60,476 nucleotides of DNA from Actinomycetota bacterium. Lineage in GTDB: Bacteria > Actinomycetota > Thermoleophilia > Gaiellales > F1-60-MAGs149. A program made the position numbers and the translations under genes. Positions within the stretch are counted from its first letter, which is position 1. Every line of letters starts with the position of its first letter. Where the stretch lies: assembly GCA_016870485.1 (NCBI GenBank), contig VGBM01000009.1, positions 1-60,476 of the forward strand, in the 5' to 3' direction. The notes beneath the pieces were generated by a model, which searched no databases, had not been told where the DNA came from, and saw only the letters and a list, made by a program, of their open reading frames with translations. Shown here piece by piece: positions 1 through 7,472 of the stretch.

Positions 1-680
1 ACGGCCTGACGCCCTTCTGGCCCGAGCCGGAGAAGTACCAGCGGGCCGTCAAGCGCTTCGCCGGCGCGGGCTTCCAGTGCGCGACGCACGCCTGCGGCGA
101 CATGGGCGTCCGCTACGCCCTCGACGCCTACCAGCTGGCCGGCGCGGCGCCGGGCCTCCGCCACCGCATCGAGCACATCGAGACCCTGCAGGCCTCCGAC
201 CTGCCGCGCTTCGCAGCGGAGGGGGTCGTGGCGTCGATGCAGACGCAGCACATGATGTGGCTCGACCCCGGCCGGCGCTGCAACTGGACGACGCGCATGG
301 GCGACGCCCGCTGCGACCGCGCCTTCCCGACGCGCTCGCTGCTCGAGTCGGGTGCTGTCGTCGCGCTCGGGTCCGACTGGCCCGTGGCGCGCTTCGACCC
401 GCGCATCGGGATGGCCTCCGCGCAGCTGCGCCACGCGCCCGGCAACGGCAAGGAGCCGTTCGACGACCAGGCCCTGAGCGGCCTCGAGGCCCTGCACGGC
501 TACACGGTGGCGCCGGCGTACACGATCTCCGAGGAGCACCGGCTCGGCCGCATCAAGGTCGGCTACTGCGCCGACCTGACGGCGTACGCCGAGGACCCGG
601 CGCTGTGCCCGCCCGAGGACCTGCCCGCCAACCCGTGCGTCCTCACGATGGTCGACGGCGAGGTCGTCCACCGGGGCTAG
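1..680 (+). CDS. YtcJ-type amidohydrolase, C-terminal part (cut by window edge)
   Basis: An open frame enters at base 3 and ends at TAG 678-680, giving about 225 residues of a metal-dependent amidohydrolase. Visible ligands are the His of THACGD, the His of IEHIE and the Asp of GSDWPV, the C-terminal half of the YtcJ/NfdA-like metal site; the N-terminal HxH pair lies outside the window. It aligns without gaps to the C-terminal part of the next gene, 39 bases downstream, so the two form a tandem duplication. This family removes acyl or formyl groups from N-substituted amides. The substrate here is unknown. Confidence 0.9.
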   Translation, partial: GLTPFWPEPEKYQRAVKRFAGAGFQCATHACGDMGVRYALDAYQLAGAAPGLRHRIEHIETLQASDLPRFAAEGVVASMQTQHMMWLDPGRRCNWTTRMGDARCDRAFPTRSLLESGAVVALGSDWPVARFDPRIGMASAQLRHAPGNGKEPFDDQALSGLEALHGYTVAPAYTISEEHRLGRIKVGYCADLTAYAEDPALCPPEDLPANPCVLTMVDGEVVHRG

Positions 681-719
681 CGCCGGCGTGCCGCCCGGGC
701 CCGAGCGGCTGACGGCGGC

Positions 720-2336
720 GTGGTACAACCCGTGCAGATGCGCACCCCCGTCGAGACCGCGATCGTCAACGCGCGCGTGCGCACCATGGACCCGGCGAAC
801 CCGCATGCGACCGCCGTGGCGGTCGGGCACGGGGCGATCCTCGCGGTCGGCACGGACGCGGAGATCCGCGAGCTGGCCGGGTCGGCGGAGGTCATCGACC
901 TCCGCGGGGCGGCGCTCGTGCCGGGCCTGACGGACAGCCACGCGCATCCCCTGCTGGGCGCCCTTCACGTCGACGGCGCGGACCTCCTCGACGCCCGCAG
1001 GTGGGACGAAGTCGTGGCGGCGATCCGCAAGGAGGCCGAGGGCAAGGGCCCCGACGAGTGGGTGATCGGCTGGGGCCTCCCGTACGACGCCCTCGAGGGC
1101 CGCGCGGCGCACCGCGACCTGATCGAGGAGGCGGCGGGCGGCCGCCCGACGTACCTCAAGTTCGTCGACTTCCACACCGTCCTCGCGTCGCAGCAGGCCC
1201 TCGACATCGCCGGGATCCGCGGCCCGATGACGTTCGCCGAGCACGCCGAGGTCGTCTGCGATGCGGCCGGCGTGCCGACCGGCGAGCTGCGCGAGTGGTC
1301 CGCGATCATGCTGGTCGACGAGGCGGTGCCGGCGCCCACGCCCGCCGAGCAGCTCGAGATCTGCCACCGCCAGATGCGCGAGTTCGCGAAGGTCGGGCTG
1401 ACGGGCATCCACGGGATGGACGGCACCCTCGAGACGCTCGACGTCCTGCGCGAGCTCGAGGCCTCGAAGCGGCTGATCACGCGCCTGACGATGCCGTTCT
1501 GGTTCATGCCCGACATGCCCGACGAGGAGTGGGAGGCGCACATCCCGCACCGCGACGCGCGGGGGCGGCGCTGGCGCGGCGGCGTCGCCAAGTTCCTGAT
1601 CGACGGCGTCATCGACACGGGCACGGCCTGGCTGGTCGAGCCGGACGCGCTCGGCGAGGGCCTCGAGCCCGCCTGGCCCGAGCCCGAGCGGTACCGGCGC
1701 GCCGTGCAGCGCTTCGCCGGCGCGGGCTTCCAGTGCGCGACGCACGCCTGCGGCGACATGGCCGTCCGCTACGCGCTCGACGCCTACCGGAGCGCGGGGG
1801 CGGCCCCGGGCGTCCGCCACCGCGTCGAGCACATCGACCTGCTGCACCCCGACGACCTGCCGCGCTTCGCCGCGGAGGGCGTCGTCGCGTCGATGCAGAC
1901 GCAGCACATGATGTGGCTCGACCCGGGCCGCACCTGCACCTGGACGACGCGGATGGGCGACGAGCGCTGCGACCGCGCCTACCCGACGCGCTCGCTCGTC
2001 GAGTCGGGCGCCGTGGTCGCGCTCGGCTCCGACTGGCCCGTGGCGCGCTTCGACCCGCGCATCGGGATGGCCTCCGCGCAGCTGCGCCACGCGCCCGGCA
2101 ACGGCAAGGAGCCGTTCGACGACCAGGCCCTGAGCGGGCTCGAGGCCCTGCACGGCTACACGGTGGCGCCGGCGTACACGATCTCCGAGCAGCACCGGCT
2201 CGGCCGCATCAAGGTCGGCTACTGCGCGGACCTGACCGCGTTCGCCGAGGACCCGGTCGAGTGCCCCGCCGAGGACCTCGTCGACCTCCCCGTCGTCCTG
2301 ACGATGGTCGACGGCGAGATCGTGCACCGCGCGTAG
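720..2336 (+). CDS. YtcJ-type amidohydrolase (N-substituted amide hydrolase family)
   Basis: This is a full-length 538-residue amidohydrolase of the YtcJ/NfdA group, usual length for the family. Numbered from GTG 720, the metal-site residues are H74 and H76 (DSHAH), H342 (THACGD), H371 (EHID) and D438 (GSDWPV), so it looks catalytically intact. The ATG at 738 is an equally plausible start, since conserved sequence begins just after it and no clear Shine-Dalgarno supports GTG 720. It is the second copy of a tandem pair. Members deformylate or deacylate N-substituted amides. It faces the vapC gene, with one base between the stop codons. Confidence 0.9.
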   Translation: MVQPVQMRTPVETAIVNARVRTMDPANPHATAVAVGHGAILAVGTDAEIRELAGSAEVIDLRGAALVPGLTDSHAHPLLGALHVDGADLLDARRWDEVVAAIRKEAEGKGPDEWVIGWGLPYDALEGRAAHRDLIEEAAGGRPTYLKFVDFHTVLASQQALDIAGIRGPMTFAEHAEVVCDAAGVPTGELREWSAIMLVDEAVPAPTPAEQLEICHRQMREFAKVGLTGIHGMDGTLETLDVLRELEASKRLITRLTMPFWFMPDMPDEEWEAHIPHRDARGRRWRGGVAKFLIDGVIDTGTAWLVEPDALGEGLEPAWPEPERYRRAVQRFAGAGFQCATHACGDMAVRYALDAYRSAGAAPGVRHRVEHIDLLHPDDLPRFAAEGVVASMQTQHMMWLDPGRTCTWTTRMGDERCDRAYPTRSLVESGAVVALGSDWPVARFDPRIGMASAQLRHAPGNGKEPFDDQALSGLEALHGYTVAPAYTISEQHRLGRIKVGYCADLTAFAEDPVECPAEDLVDLPVVLTMVDGEIVHRA

Positions 2337-2337
2337 G

Positions 2338-2748
2338 TCAGGCGCGCGGCCCGACCCAGCGCTGCGGCTGCCCCGTCACCTCCGCGATCGCCTCGAAGTC
2401 GCGGTCGCGGTGGAGGATCGGCAGCTCGGCCTCGATCGCGGCCGCGGCGATCAGGAGGTCGAAGACCGGCACGGTCCGATGGCGGGGCCCCGGCAGCCGC
2501 ACCAGATCCCGCTGGATCGACCGCGCACGCGTCAGTACCCCGCTGGTCGTCTCCACGAGCCGGAGACCGGCGAGGTCGCGGGCGCGCTCGTCGTACTCGT
2601 CCGTCGACCGGGTGCCGCGGAGCACCTCGAGGCAGACGGGCTCGCAGACGGCGATGTCGCCGGCGAGGATGTGCGCGGCGAGCTCGAGCGCCTCGTCGGG
2701 CGCGCGCTCGATCCAGATCAGCCCGGACGTGTCGAGGAGGCCGATCAC
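2338..2748 (-). CDS. vapC: PIN-domain ribonuclease toxin (VapC-like)
   Basis: A 136-residue PIN-domain protein, probably the RNase toxin of a type II toxin-antitoxin pair. Acidic residues expected to hold Mg2+ are present: D6 (LLDTSGL), E41 (CLEVLRG), D97 (VFDLLIA) and D115/D117 (HRDRDF). The GTG start at 2748 overlaps the antitoxin stop as GTGA, so translation is coupled. Known VapC toxins cut tRNA or rRNA and are held inactive by VapB. The target here cannot be predicted. Confidence 0.9.
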   Translation of the reverse strand: MIGLLDTSGLIWIERAPDEALELAAHILAGDIAVCEPVCLEVLRGTRSTDEYDERARDLAGLRLVETTSGVLTRARSIQRDLVRLPGPRHRTVPVFDLLIAAAAIEAELPILHRDRDFEAIAEVTGQPQRWVGPRA

Positions 2749-2972
2749 TCGTCCTCGGCGTACGGGCCGGTCTCGTGGCGCATGTGCCGCAGCTCCTCCT
2801 CGGTGATGTTGAACGAGGTCTTCAGCAGGTTGCGACGGCGCACGAGGTCCGCCGCCTCGCGCAGGGCGGTGTTGACGGTCTCCGTCGGGCCCGACGTCCC
2901 GAGCAGGCGCTCGGCGTCGGCGAGGAGCTCCGCGTCGATGTACAGCGATGTGTGCTTCTTGGCCATGACCAT
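2745..2972 (-). CDS. vapB: VapB-like antitoxin
   Basis: A protein of about 75 residues beginning MVMAKKHTSLYIDAELL, a VapB-type N-terminus with a short strand followed by helices, probably the DNA-binding part; the acidic tail (GPYAEDE) would wrap the toxin. ATG 2972 and ATG 2966 are both possible starts. An ATG-less extension to 3014 is less likely because it would run through the palindrome at 2981-2991. The gene lies directly upstream of vapC and overlaps it. Autoregulation through that palindrome is an inference. Confidence 0.85.
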   Translation of the reverse strand: MVMAKKHTSLYIDAELLADAERLLGTSGPTETVNTALREAADLVRRRNLLKTSFNITEEELRHMRHETGPYAEDE

Positions 2973-2980
2973 GCCCCCGA

Positions 2981-2991
2981 GTACAGCGTAC
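2981..2991. promoter_or_regulatory. Palindrome upstream of vapB, candidate autoregulatory operator
   Basis: GTACAGCGTAC is a perfect 4-3-4 inverted repeat, 8 bases before the vapB start. VapB proteins commonly bind short palindromes in their own promoter. The position fits; the binding is inferred. Confidence 0.45.
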
Positions 2992-3074
2992 GTTCGGGGC
3001 TGAAGATAGCGCACGTCCGCGGCGGGTGCGCGCCGGGTCCGCGCGGAAGCGCACAGGTCGGGCGCGACGCCGCG

Positions 3075-3959
3075 CTAGCGCCTGACGAGGCCGAGCCGCT
3101 CGCGCGCGACGGCGGGGCCCGCCACCGTGCCACCGAGGGACTCGACGATCGTGACGGCCCGCTCGACGAGCTCGGCGTTCGTCGCGAACCGGCCCTTCGA
3201 CAGGTAGAGGTTGTCCTCGAGGCCGACGCGGACGTTGCCGCCGGCGAGCATCGCGGCCGCCACGTACGGCATCTCCAGGCGGCTGATCGCGAAGGCGCTC
3301 CAGACCGCGCTCGGGGGCATCTGCCCCGCGAACGTCAGCAGCGTCTGCGGGGTCGCCGGCGCGCCCCACGGGATGCCGAGGCAGACCTGCACGAACGGCG
3401 GGTCGTCGACGAGCCCCTCCTCGACCAGCTTGTTGACGAACCAGAGGTGGCCCAGCTCGAAGCACTCGAGCTCGGGCTTGATCCCGAGCGCCCGGATCCG
3501 CTCCGCCCCGATCCGCAGGTAGTCGGGCGTGCCGACGTAGACCATGCTGCCGTCCCCGAAGTTGAGCGACCCGCAGTCGAGCGTGCAGATGTCGGGGAGG
3601 GTGTCGTGGAGGTGCGCGATCCGCTCCTCGGGCCCGACCAGGTCCGAGCCGGGGGCGGGGGTGTCCGTGCCGTCCGGGCCGACCACGAGGTCGCCGCCCA
3701 TCCCCGTCGTCAGGTTGATCAGGACGTCGACGCCGGAGTCACGGATCCGGTCGACCACGGCGCGGTAGAGGTCGACGCGCCGGGACGGCGCGCCCGTCTC
3801 GGGGTCGCGCACGTGGCAGTGCACGATCGCCGCGCCCGCCTTGGCCGCGTCGATCGCGGCGTCCGCGATCTGCTCGGGCGTGATCGGCAGGTCGGGGTGG
3901 ATGTCCTGGGTGGCGCCGGCGCCGGTTACCGCGCAGGTGATGAAGGGGTTCCAGTGCAT
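3075..3959 (-). CDS. BKACE family beta-keto acid cleavage enzyme (DUF849)
   Basis: A 294-residue TIM-barrel protein of the BKACE family. These Zn enzymes condense a beta-keto acid with acetyl-CoA, releasing acetoacetate and a new CoA ester; one member cleaves 3-dehydrocarnitine and others act in lysine fermentation. The metal pair H47 and H49 sits in IVHCHVRDPETG, and the later GLEDNLYLSKG segment carries the conserved Glu. An AGAGGAAG Shine-Dalgarno precedes the ATG. It is the last gene of a three-gene operon with DUF3891 and a methyltransferase, 12 bases after DUF3891. The substrate is unknown; a betaine or N-methyl compound would fit the binding protein next door. Confidence 0.92.
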   Translation of the reverse strand: MHWNPFITCAVTGAGATQDIHPDLPITPEQIADAAIDAAKAGAAIVHCHVRDPETGAPSRRVDLYRAVVDRIRDSGVDVLINLTTGMGGDLVVGPDGTDTPAPGSDLVGPEERIAHLHDTLPDICTLDCGSLNFGDGSMVYVGTPDYLRIGAERIRALGIKPELECFELGHLWFVNKLVEEGLVDDPPFVQVCLGIPWGAPATPQTLLTFAGQMPPSAVWSAFAISRLEMPYVAAAMLAGGNVRVGLEDNLYLSKGRFATNAELVERAVTIVESLGGTVAGPAVARERLGLVRR

Positions 3960-3971
3960 GACGTCTTCCTC

Positions 3972-4742
3972 TCAGGCGGGCCGCAGCACGGCCGTCCGCT
4001 CCTCGCTCGCGGCCGCGGCCAGGGCGGCCCCGAGCGCGTCGTCGCCATCGTAGCCCGCGAGCGGCACCGTGCGGGTGGGGATCCCGACGCGGATCTCGTC
4101 GGCGGCGAAGGGCCACGGGTCGAGCCGGTCGCAGCCCGCGTCGGGCTCGACGCGCAGGACGCGCTCGCCGGGCAGCGCGATCTCCATTGGGCCGGGCCCG
4201 GCGGGGTCGCCCTGGCAGAGCCGGAGGCTGAGCCGGTCGAAGACCTGCAGCAGCACGTAGGCGCGCCAGAGCTCGTCGTCCGTCACGCCGAGCGCGACCT
4301 TGGCGCCGCCGTAGTGGGCCTCCTGCTCGGCGACGAAGGCGTCGACCACGGCCTGCACGTCGGGCGCGCGGCTGAGGAGCAGCGCGGGCTGCGTGCCGTA
4401 GCGGCCCGTGTAGATCCCGGCCGCGTGCATCGAGACGAGCATCCCCGCCCACGGGTCGGCGGTCTCGACCTCCTCGATCCCGAGCCGGTAGAGGCGCAGG
4501 TGCTCGTCGATCACGACGTCGAGGAAGTTCGCGGGGCGGCCCGTGTCCGGGTTGAGCCGCGGCGCGGTCTCCCAGTGGCGCCAGCCGATGTCGTGCAGGC
4601 GCGCCGCCGTGACGATCGCAGCGCGCGGCGCGAGGGCGTCCGGGCCATCCGCGGCCCAGGCCTCGGCGAGGATGCCGCTGACGACGGCGTGGTCGACCTG
4701 GGTCACGACCTCGGCGGTGTCGCCGGTGGGGCGGACGATCAT
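3972..4742 (-). CDS. DUF3891 family protein, HD-like
   Basis: A 256-residue protein matching my recollection of DUF3891, a family without assigned function. Its N-terminal third has DHAVVSG and, further on, ARLHDIGWRHWE. This spacing of a His and an HD pair resembles the HD hydrolase superfamily, so a metal-dependent phosphohydrolase or oxygenase-like role is possible but unproven. The ATG overlaps the stop of the upstream methyltransferase as ATGA, and BKACE follows 12 bases on, so the three proteins are probably made together. No signal peptide or membrane segment is visible. Confidence 0.8.
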   Translation of the reverse strand: MIVRPTGDTAEVVTQVDHAVVSGILAEAWAADGPDALAPRAAIVTAARLHDIGWRHWETAPRLNPDTGRPANFLDVVIDEHLRLYRLGIEEVETADPWAGMLVSMHAAGIYTGRYGTQPALLLSRAPDVQAVVDAFVAEQEAHYGGAKVALGVTDDELWRAYVLLQVFDRLSLRLCQGDPAGPGPMEIALPGERVLRVEPDAGCDRLDPWPFAADEIRVGIPTRTVPLAGYDGDDALGAALAAAASEERTAVLRPA

Positions 4743-5560
4743 GTGGCGCCTCCGGGCGTGCGGGCGAGCCAGGCGTGGCGCACCACGGTGAACGAGAAGC
4801 GGCCCGCGGCGGTCGCCTCGAGGCAGAGCGCCTGGAAGCGCTCGAGCTCGGCGGCCGTCAGCGCGCCGGTGTGCTCGAGGGTGGAGCGGTAGGAGGGCCA
4901 GGTGTGGGCGTGGAAGGTGTCGCCGGTGGCGTCCGCGACGGCGAGCAGGCGCGGGTCCCAGGCCACGACCCGGCAGCCGGCCGCGGCCAGCCACGCGGGG
5001 ATCCGGCGGCCGGCGTCGGGGTGCTCCTTCGTGGCGCACCAGCCGGCCTTGACGCGCTCGGCGAGCGCGGTGTCGGCGATGCCCCAGGCGGCGGTCGTCC
5101 AGTCGGTGTCGCAGACGAGCAGGCTGCCGCCGGGCCGCACGGCGCGCGCGACGGCGGCGAGGCAGCCGACGGCGTCCGGCACGTACTCGACGACCTGCAC
5201 GACCACGGCCGCGTCGTAGGCGCCGTCCGCGACGGGCGGCGCCGACGCGTCGCCTGCGAGCAGCTCGAGCTCGACGCCGGCCCGCGCGGCCTCGGCCCGG
5301 GCCGCCTCGAGCATCGCGGGCGCCGAGTCCATCGCGGTCACGCGCGCGCCGCGCAGCGCGAGGTCGCGGGCGAAGATGCCGGGGCCCGAGCCGACGTCGA
5401 GGACGCGCAGGCCGTCGAGGGGGCCGAGCAGCGCGATCTGGGCGGCGCGGATCGCCGCGACGTCGTCGGCGCGGTAGGCGCTCACGACGCGCCCGACGGC
5501 CTCGGGGGTGTCCCAGCCGGAGCCGGGTCCGTGCGCGGGGCGGGTCGTCTGCTCGGCCAC
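4739..5560 (-). CDS. Class I SAM-dependent methyltransferase
   Basis: A 273-residue Rossmann-fold methyltransferase. Motif I is VLDVGSGPG at residues 53-61, followed by the acidic loop TAMDSAP and a post-motif aromatic/acidic segment (GAYDAAVVVQVVEYV), a Methyltransf_11-type core. The C-terminal 80 residues (THAHTWPSYRSTLEH region) are specific and not recognised. It heads the operon with DUF3891 and BKACE and is translationally coupled to DUF3891. The acceptor is unknown. Divergent from the binding protein at 5630, with which it shares a 69-base promoter region. Confidence 0.88.
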   Translation of the reverse strand: MAEQTTRPAHGPGSGWDTPEAVGRVVSAYRADDVAAIRAAQIALLGPLDGLRVLDVGSGPGIFARDLALRGARVTAMDSAPAMLEAARAEAARAGVELELLAGDASAPPVADGAYDAAVVVQVVEYVPDAVGCLAAVARAVRPGGSLLVCDTDWTTAAWGIADTALAERVKAGWCATKEHPDAGRRIPAWLAAAGCRVVAWDPRLLAVADATGDTFHAHTWPSYRSTLEHTGALTAAELERFQALCLEATAAGRFSFTVVRHAWLARTPGGAT

Positions 5561-5601
5561 CGCCGCAGGCTAGCCGCGGCGGTGCCCGCGTGCCGTAGGA
5601 T

Positions 5602-5619
5602 CCTGACCATCCGATCAGG
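5602..5619 (+). promoter_or_regulatory. Inverted repeat overlapping the Shine-Dalgarno of the 5630 gene
   Basis: CCTGA (5602-5606) and TCAGG (5615-5619) are complementary with an 8-base spacer. The right arm overlaps the GGGAGG ribosome-binding site at 5618-5623, so a small RNA hairpin could partly mask it; alternatively it is a protein site. Short arms make this tentative. Confidence 0.25.
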
Positions 5620-5629
5620 GAGGCGCGCT

Positions 5630-6826
5630 GTGCGGTACGACCGACGAGGGTTCCTCGCCGCCACCGGCGGCGCATCGCTGGTCGTGATGCTGGCGGCCTG
5701 CGGCGGTGGTGGGCAGGACGGCTCCGCGACGACGGCGGCGGACGCGACGGCGGCGGCCGCCCCGGCCGCCCCGTCCTACGACCCGGCCACCGAGCCCGAC
5801 GGCCCGATCGAGATCTTCACCTGGGCCGGGTGGGAGGACGATGAGGCCCTCGGCTCGCCGTGGGTCTGGACCGGGTACCGGGACGGGCCGTACGCGGCCA
5901 CGTCGCCGCTCGCCTTCAGCTTCCTCGAAAACGACCCGCAGGCCCTCGCCAAGGTCGCCTCCGGCTACCGCCCCGACGTGGTCCATCCGTGCGTGAACTG
6001 GGTCCGCCAGTGGCACGAAGCGGGGCTGATCATGCCGCTGGACACGACGCTCCTGCCGGATTTCGCCGGCGTGCCCGCGGAGTTCCTCGCCGGCGGCGTC
6101 TTCGACGGGCTGCCGTACTTCATGCCGTTCGACGTCGGGTTCTCAACCCTGATCTACGACGCCGAAGCGGTCGACTTCGACGAGGTGGGCGGGCAGGAGA
6201 CGTACCGCATCCTCCTCGATGACCGCTACCGCGGGAAGATGTCGTTCTTCTCCGACCCGATCGGGATCATCTTGACCTCCTTCCAGATGAACGAGGGGGC
6301 GGTCGACCCCTTCGTGATCGACACGGCCCAGATCGCGGCGGCGAAGGAGACGGCGCTGACGTGGAAGGCGAACCTGCGCAACTACTGGACGGCCCAGAAC
6401 GACACCGTCAACGACTTCGTCAACGGCAACGTCGTGATCACCCAGGGCTGGCCCGACATGTACTGGCGCATCGTCAACCACCCGAAGATGAAGGGGCGCG
6501 ACATCCGCTTCATGCAGCCCGCCGAGGGCCGCGGCGTCTTCGTCTGCGGGCTCGTGCTGATCGCCGGCACCGAGCGCCCGGGGCGGGCGATGCTGGCGAT
6601 GGCCTCGGCGAACCGGCCCGAGGTCGGCGCCGATCTGACCGACTACTACCAGTACGCCTCCGCCCAGCAGGACGGCGTCGTGGAGCTGATCGACGATCAG
6701 GCGCTGATCTCCCTGTTCGAGCTCGACAACCCGGCCGCCTGGGTGCCCCCGCTCGCGTGGCCCGATCGGGCCCTCCCGAACCAGCGGGAGGTGCAGCTGG
6801 CGGGAGAGGAGGTCAAGGCGGGCTAG
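5630..6826 (+). CDS. Orphan polyamine-type extracellular solute-binding lipoprotein
   Basis: A 398-residue periplasmic-type binding protein related to PotD/PotF. The N-terminus YDRRGFLAATGG carries a twin-arginine motif, and LAAC ends in the lipobox Cys at residue 24, so it is probably a Tat-exported lipoprotein. Mature-domain features such as IEIFTWAGWEDDEA and the YFMPFDVGFSTLIYD segment are typical of spermidine/putrescine-like binders. GTG 5630 is chosen because GGGAGG lies 6 bases upstream. No permease or ATPase gene adjoins it, so it may feed one of the two complete systems at 19412-23885 or 31551-35433, or a remote one. Confidence 0.88.
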   Translation: MRYDRRGFLAATGGASLVVMLAACGGGGQDGSATTAADATAAAAPAAPSYDPATEPDGPIEIFTWAGWEDDEALGSPWVWTGYRDGPYAATSPLAFSFLENDPQALAKVASGYRPDVVHPCVNWVRQWHEAGLIMPLDTTLLPDFAGVPAEFLAGGVFDGLPYFMPFDVGFSTLIYDAEAVDFDEVGGQETYRILLDDRYRGKMSFFSDPIGIILTSFQMNEGAVDPFVIDTAQIAAAKETALTWKANLRNYWTAQNDTVNDFVNGNVVITQGWPDMYWRIVNHPKMKGRDIRFMQPAEGRGVFVCGLVLIAGTERPGRAMLAMASANRPEVGADLTDYYQYASAQQDGVVELIDDQALISLFELDNPAAWVPPLAWPDRALPNQREVQLAGEEVKAG

Positions 6827-6941
6827 CCGGCGACCGCGTCGAGCGCGGCGTACTCGTCGGGGCGCATCAGCCCCCGGCTCCCCGCGTCGCTGCCCGGCCG
6901 GACATCCCCGCGACAGTGGACGCCGAGCGTGGTGCAGCGGG

Positions 6942-6947
6942 TAGGCT
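6942..6947 (+). promoter_or_regulatory. -10 box of a probably leaderless transcript (thioesterase)
   Basis: TAGGCT ends 6 bases before GTG 6954 and no Shine-Dalgarno is present, which puts the expected transcription start at or next to the start codon. A -35 is not obvious. Confidence 0.4.
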
Positions 6948-6953
6948 GCACGC

Positions 6954-7400
6954 GTGGCCGAGCGCCCGCCGATCCCGACCCGCGCGGACTTCCCCGTGTT
7001 CCGGGCGATCACGACGCGCTGGATGGACAACGACGCCTACGGGCACGTCAACAACGTCGTCCACTACAGCTGGTTCGACACCGCGGTCAACGCCCACCTC
7101 ATCGAGCAGGGCGCCCTCGACCCGGCCACGGGCGACGTCGTCGGGGTGGTCGTGGAGACGGGCTGCCGCTACCACGCGCCGATCAGCTTCCCCGAGCCCG
7201 TCGAGATCGGCCTGCGCGTCGAGCGGGTCGGCGAGACGTCGGTGGCGTACGCGCTCGGCGTGTTCCGGGCCGGGGCGGACCGGGCGGCGGCCGATGGGCA
7301 CTTCGTGCACGTCTACGTGGAGCGCGACGGGATGCGCCCCGTACCCGTCCCGGACGCCGTCCGCAGCGCCGTGCTACCGCTGCGGGCCGACCGGCCGTAA
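6954..7400 (+). CDS. Acyl-CoA thioesterase, 4HBT hot-dog fold
   Basis: A 148-residue single hot-dog domain. The segment WMDNDAYGHVNNVVHYSWFD is the 4-hydroxybenzoyl-CoA thioesterase signature, with D27 the likely catalytic acid and the HVNN turn intact. It would hydrolyse an acyl-CoA in the cytoplasm. GTG 6954 is used because the conserved fold starts shortly after and a -10 box lies 6 bases upstream. It precedes an acyl-CoA dehydrogenase and a CoA transferase, so a role in the same CoA pathway is likely; a weak hairpin at 7425-7441 separates them. Confidence 0.9.
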   Translation: MAERPPIPTRADFPVFRAITTRWMDNDAYGHVNNVVHYSWFDTAVNAHLIEQGALDPATGDVVGVVVETGCRYHAPISFPEPVEIGLRVERVGETSVAYALGVFRAGADRAAADGHFVHVYVERDGMRPVPVPDAVRSAVLPLRADRP

Positions 7401-7424
7401 TCTTCCGCGCGGCGAAGTAAATCA

Positions 7425-7441
7425 GGGGCCGATCGGGCCCC
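7425..7441 (+). terminator. Short GC hairpin after the thioesterase gene
   Basis: GGGGCC (7425-7430) pairs with GGCCCC (7436-7441) around a 5-base loop, 25 bases after the thioesterase stop. There is no T tract. It may be a weak terminator or an attenuator before the acyl-CoA dehydrogenase. Confidence 0.3.
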
Positions 7442-7472
7442 GCGCGTCACGACGACAGGGAGACGGACCGGC

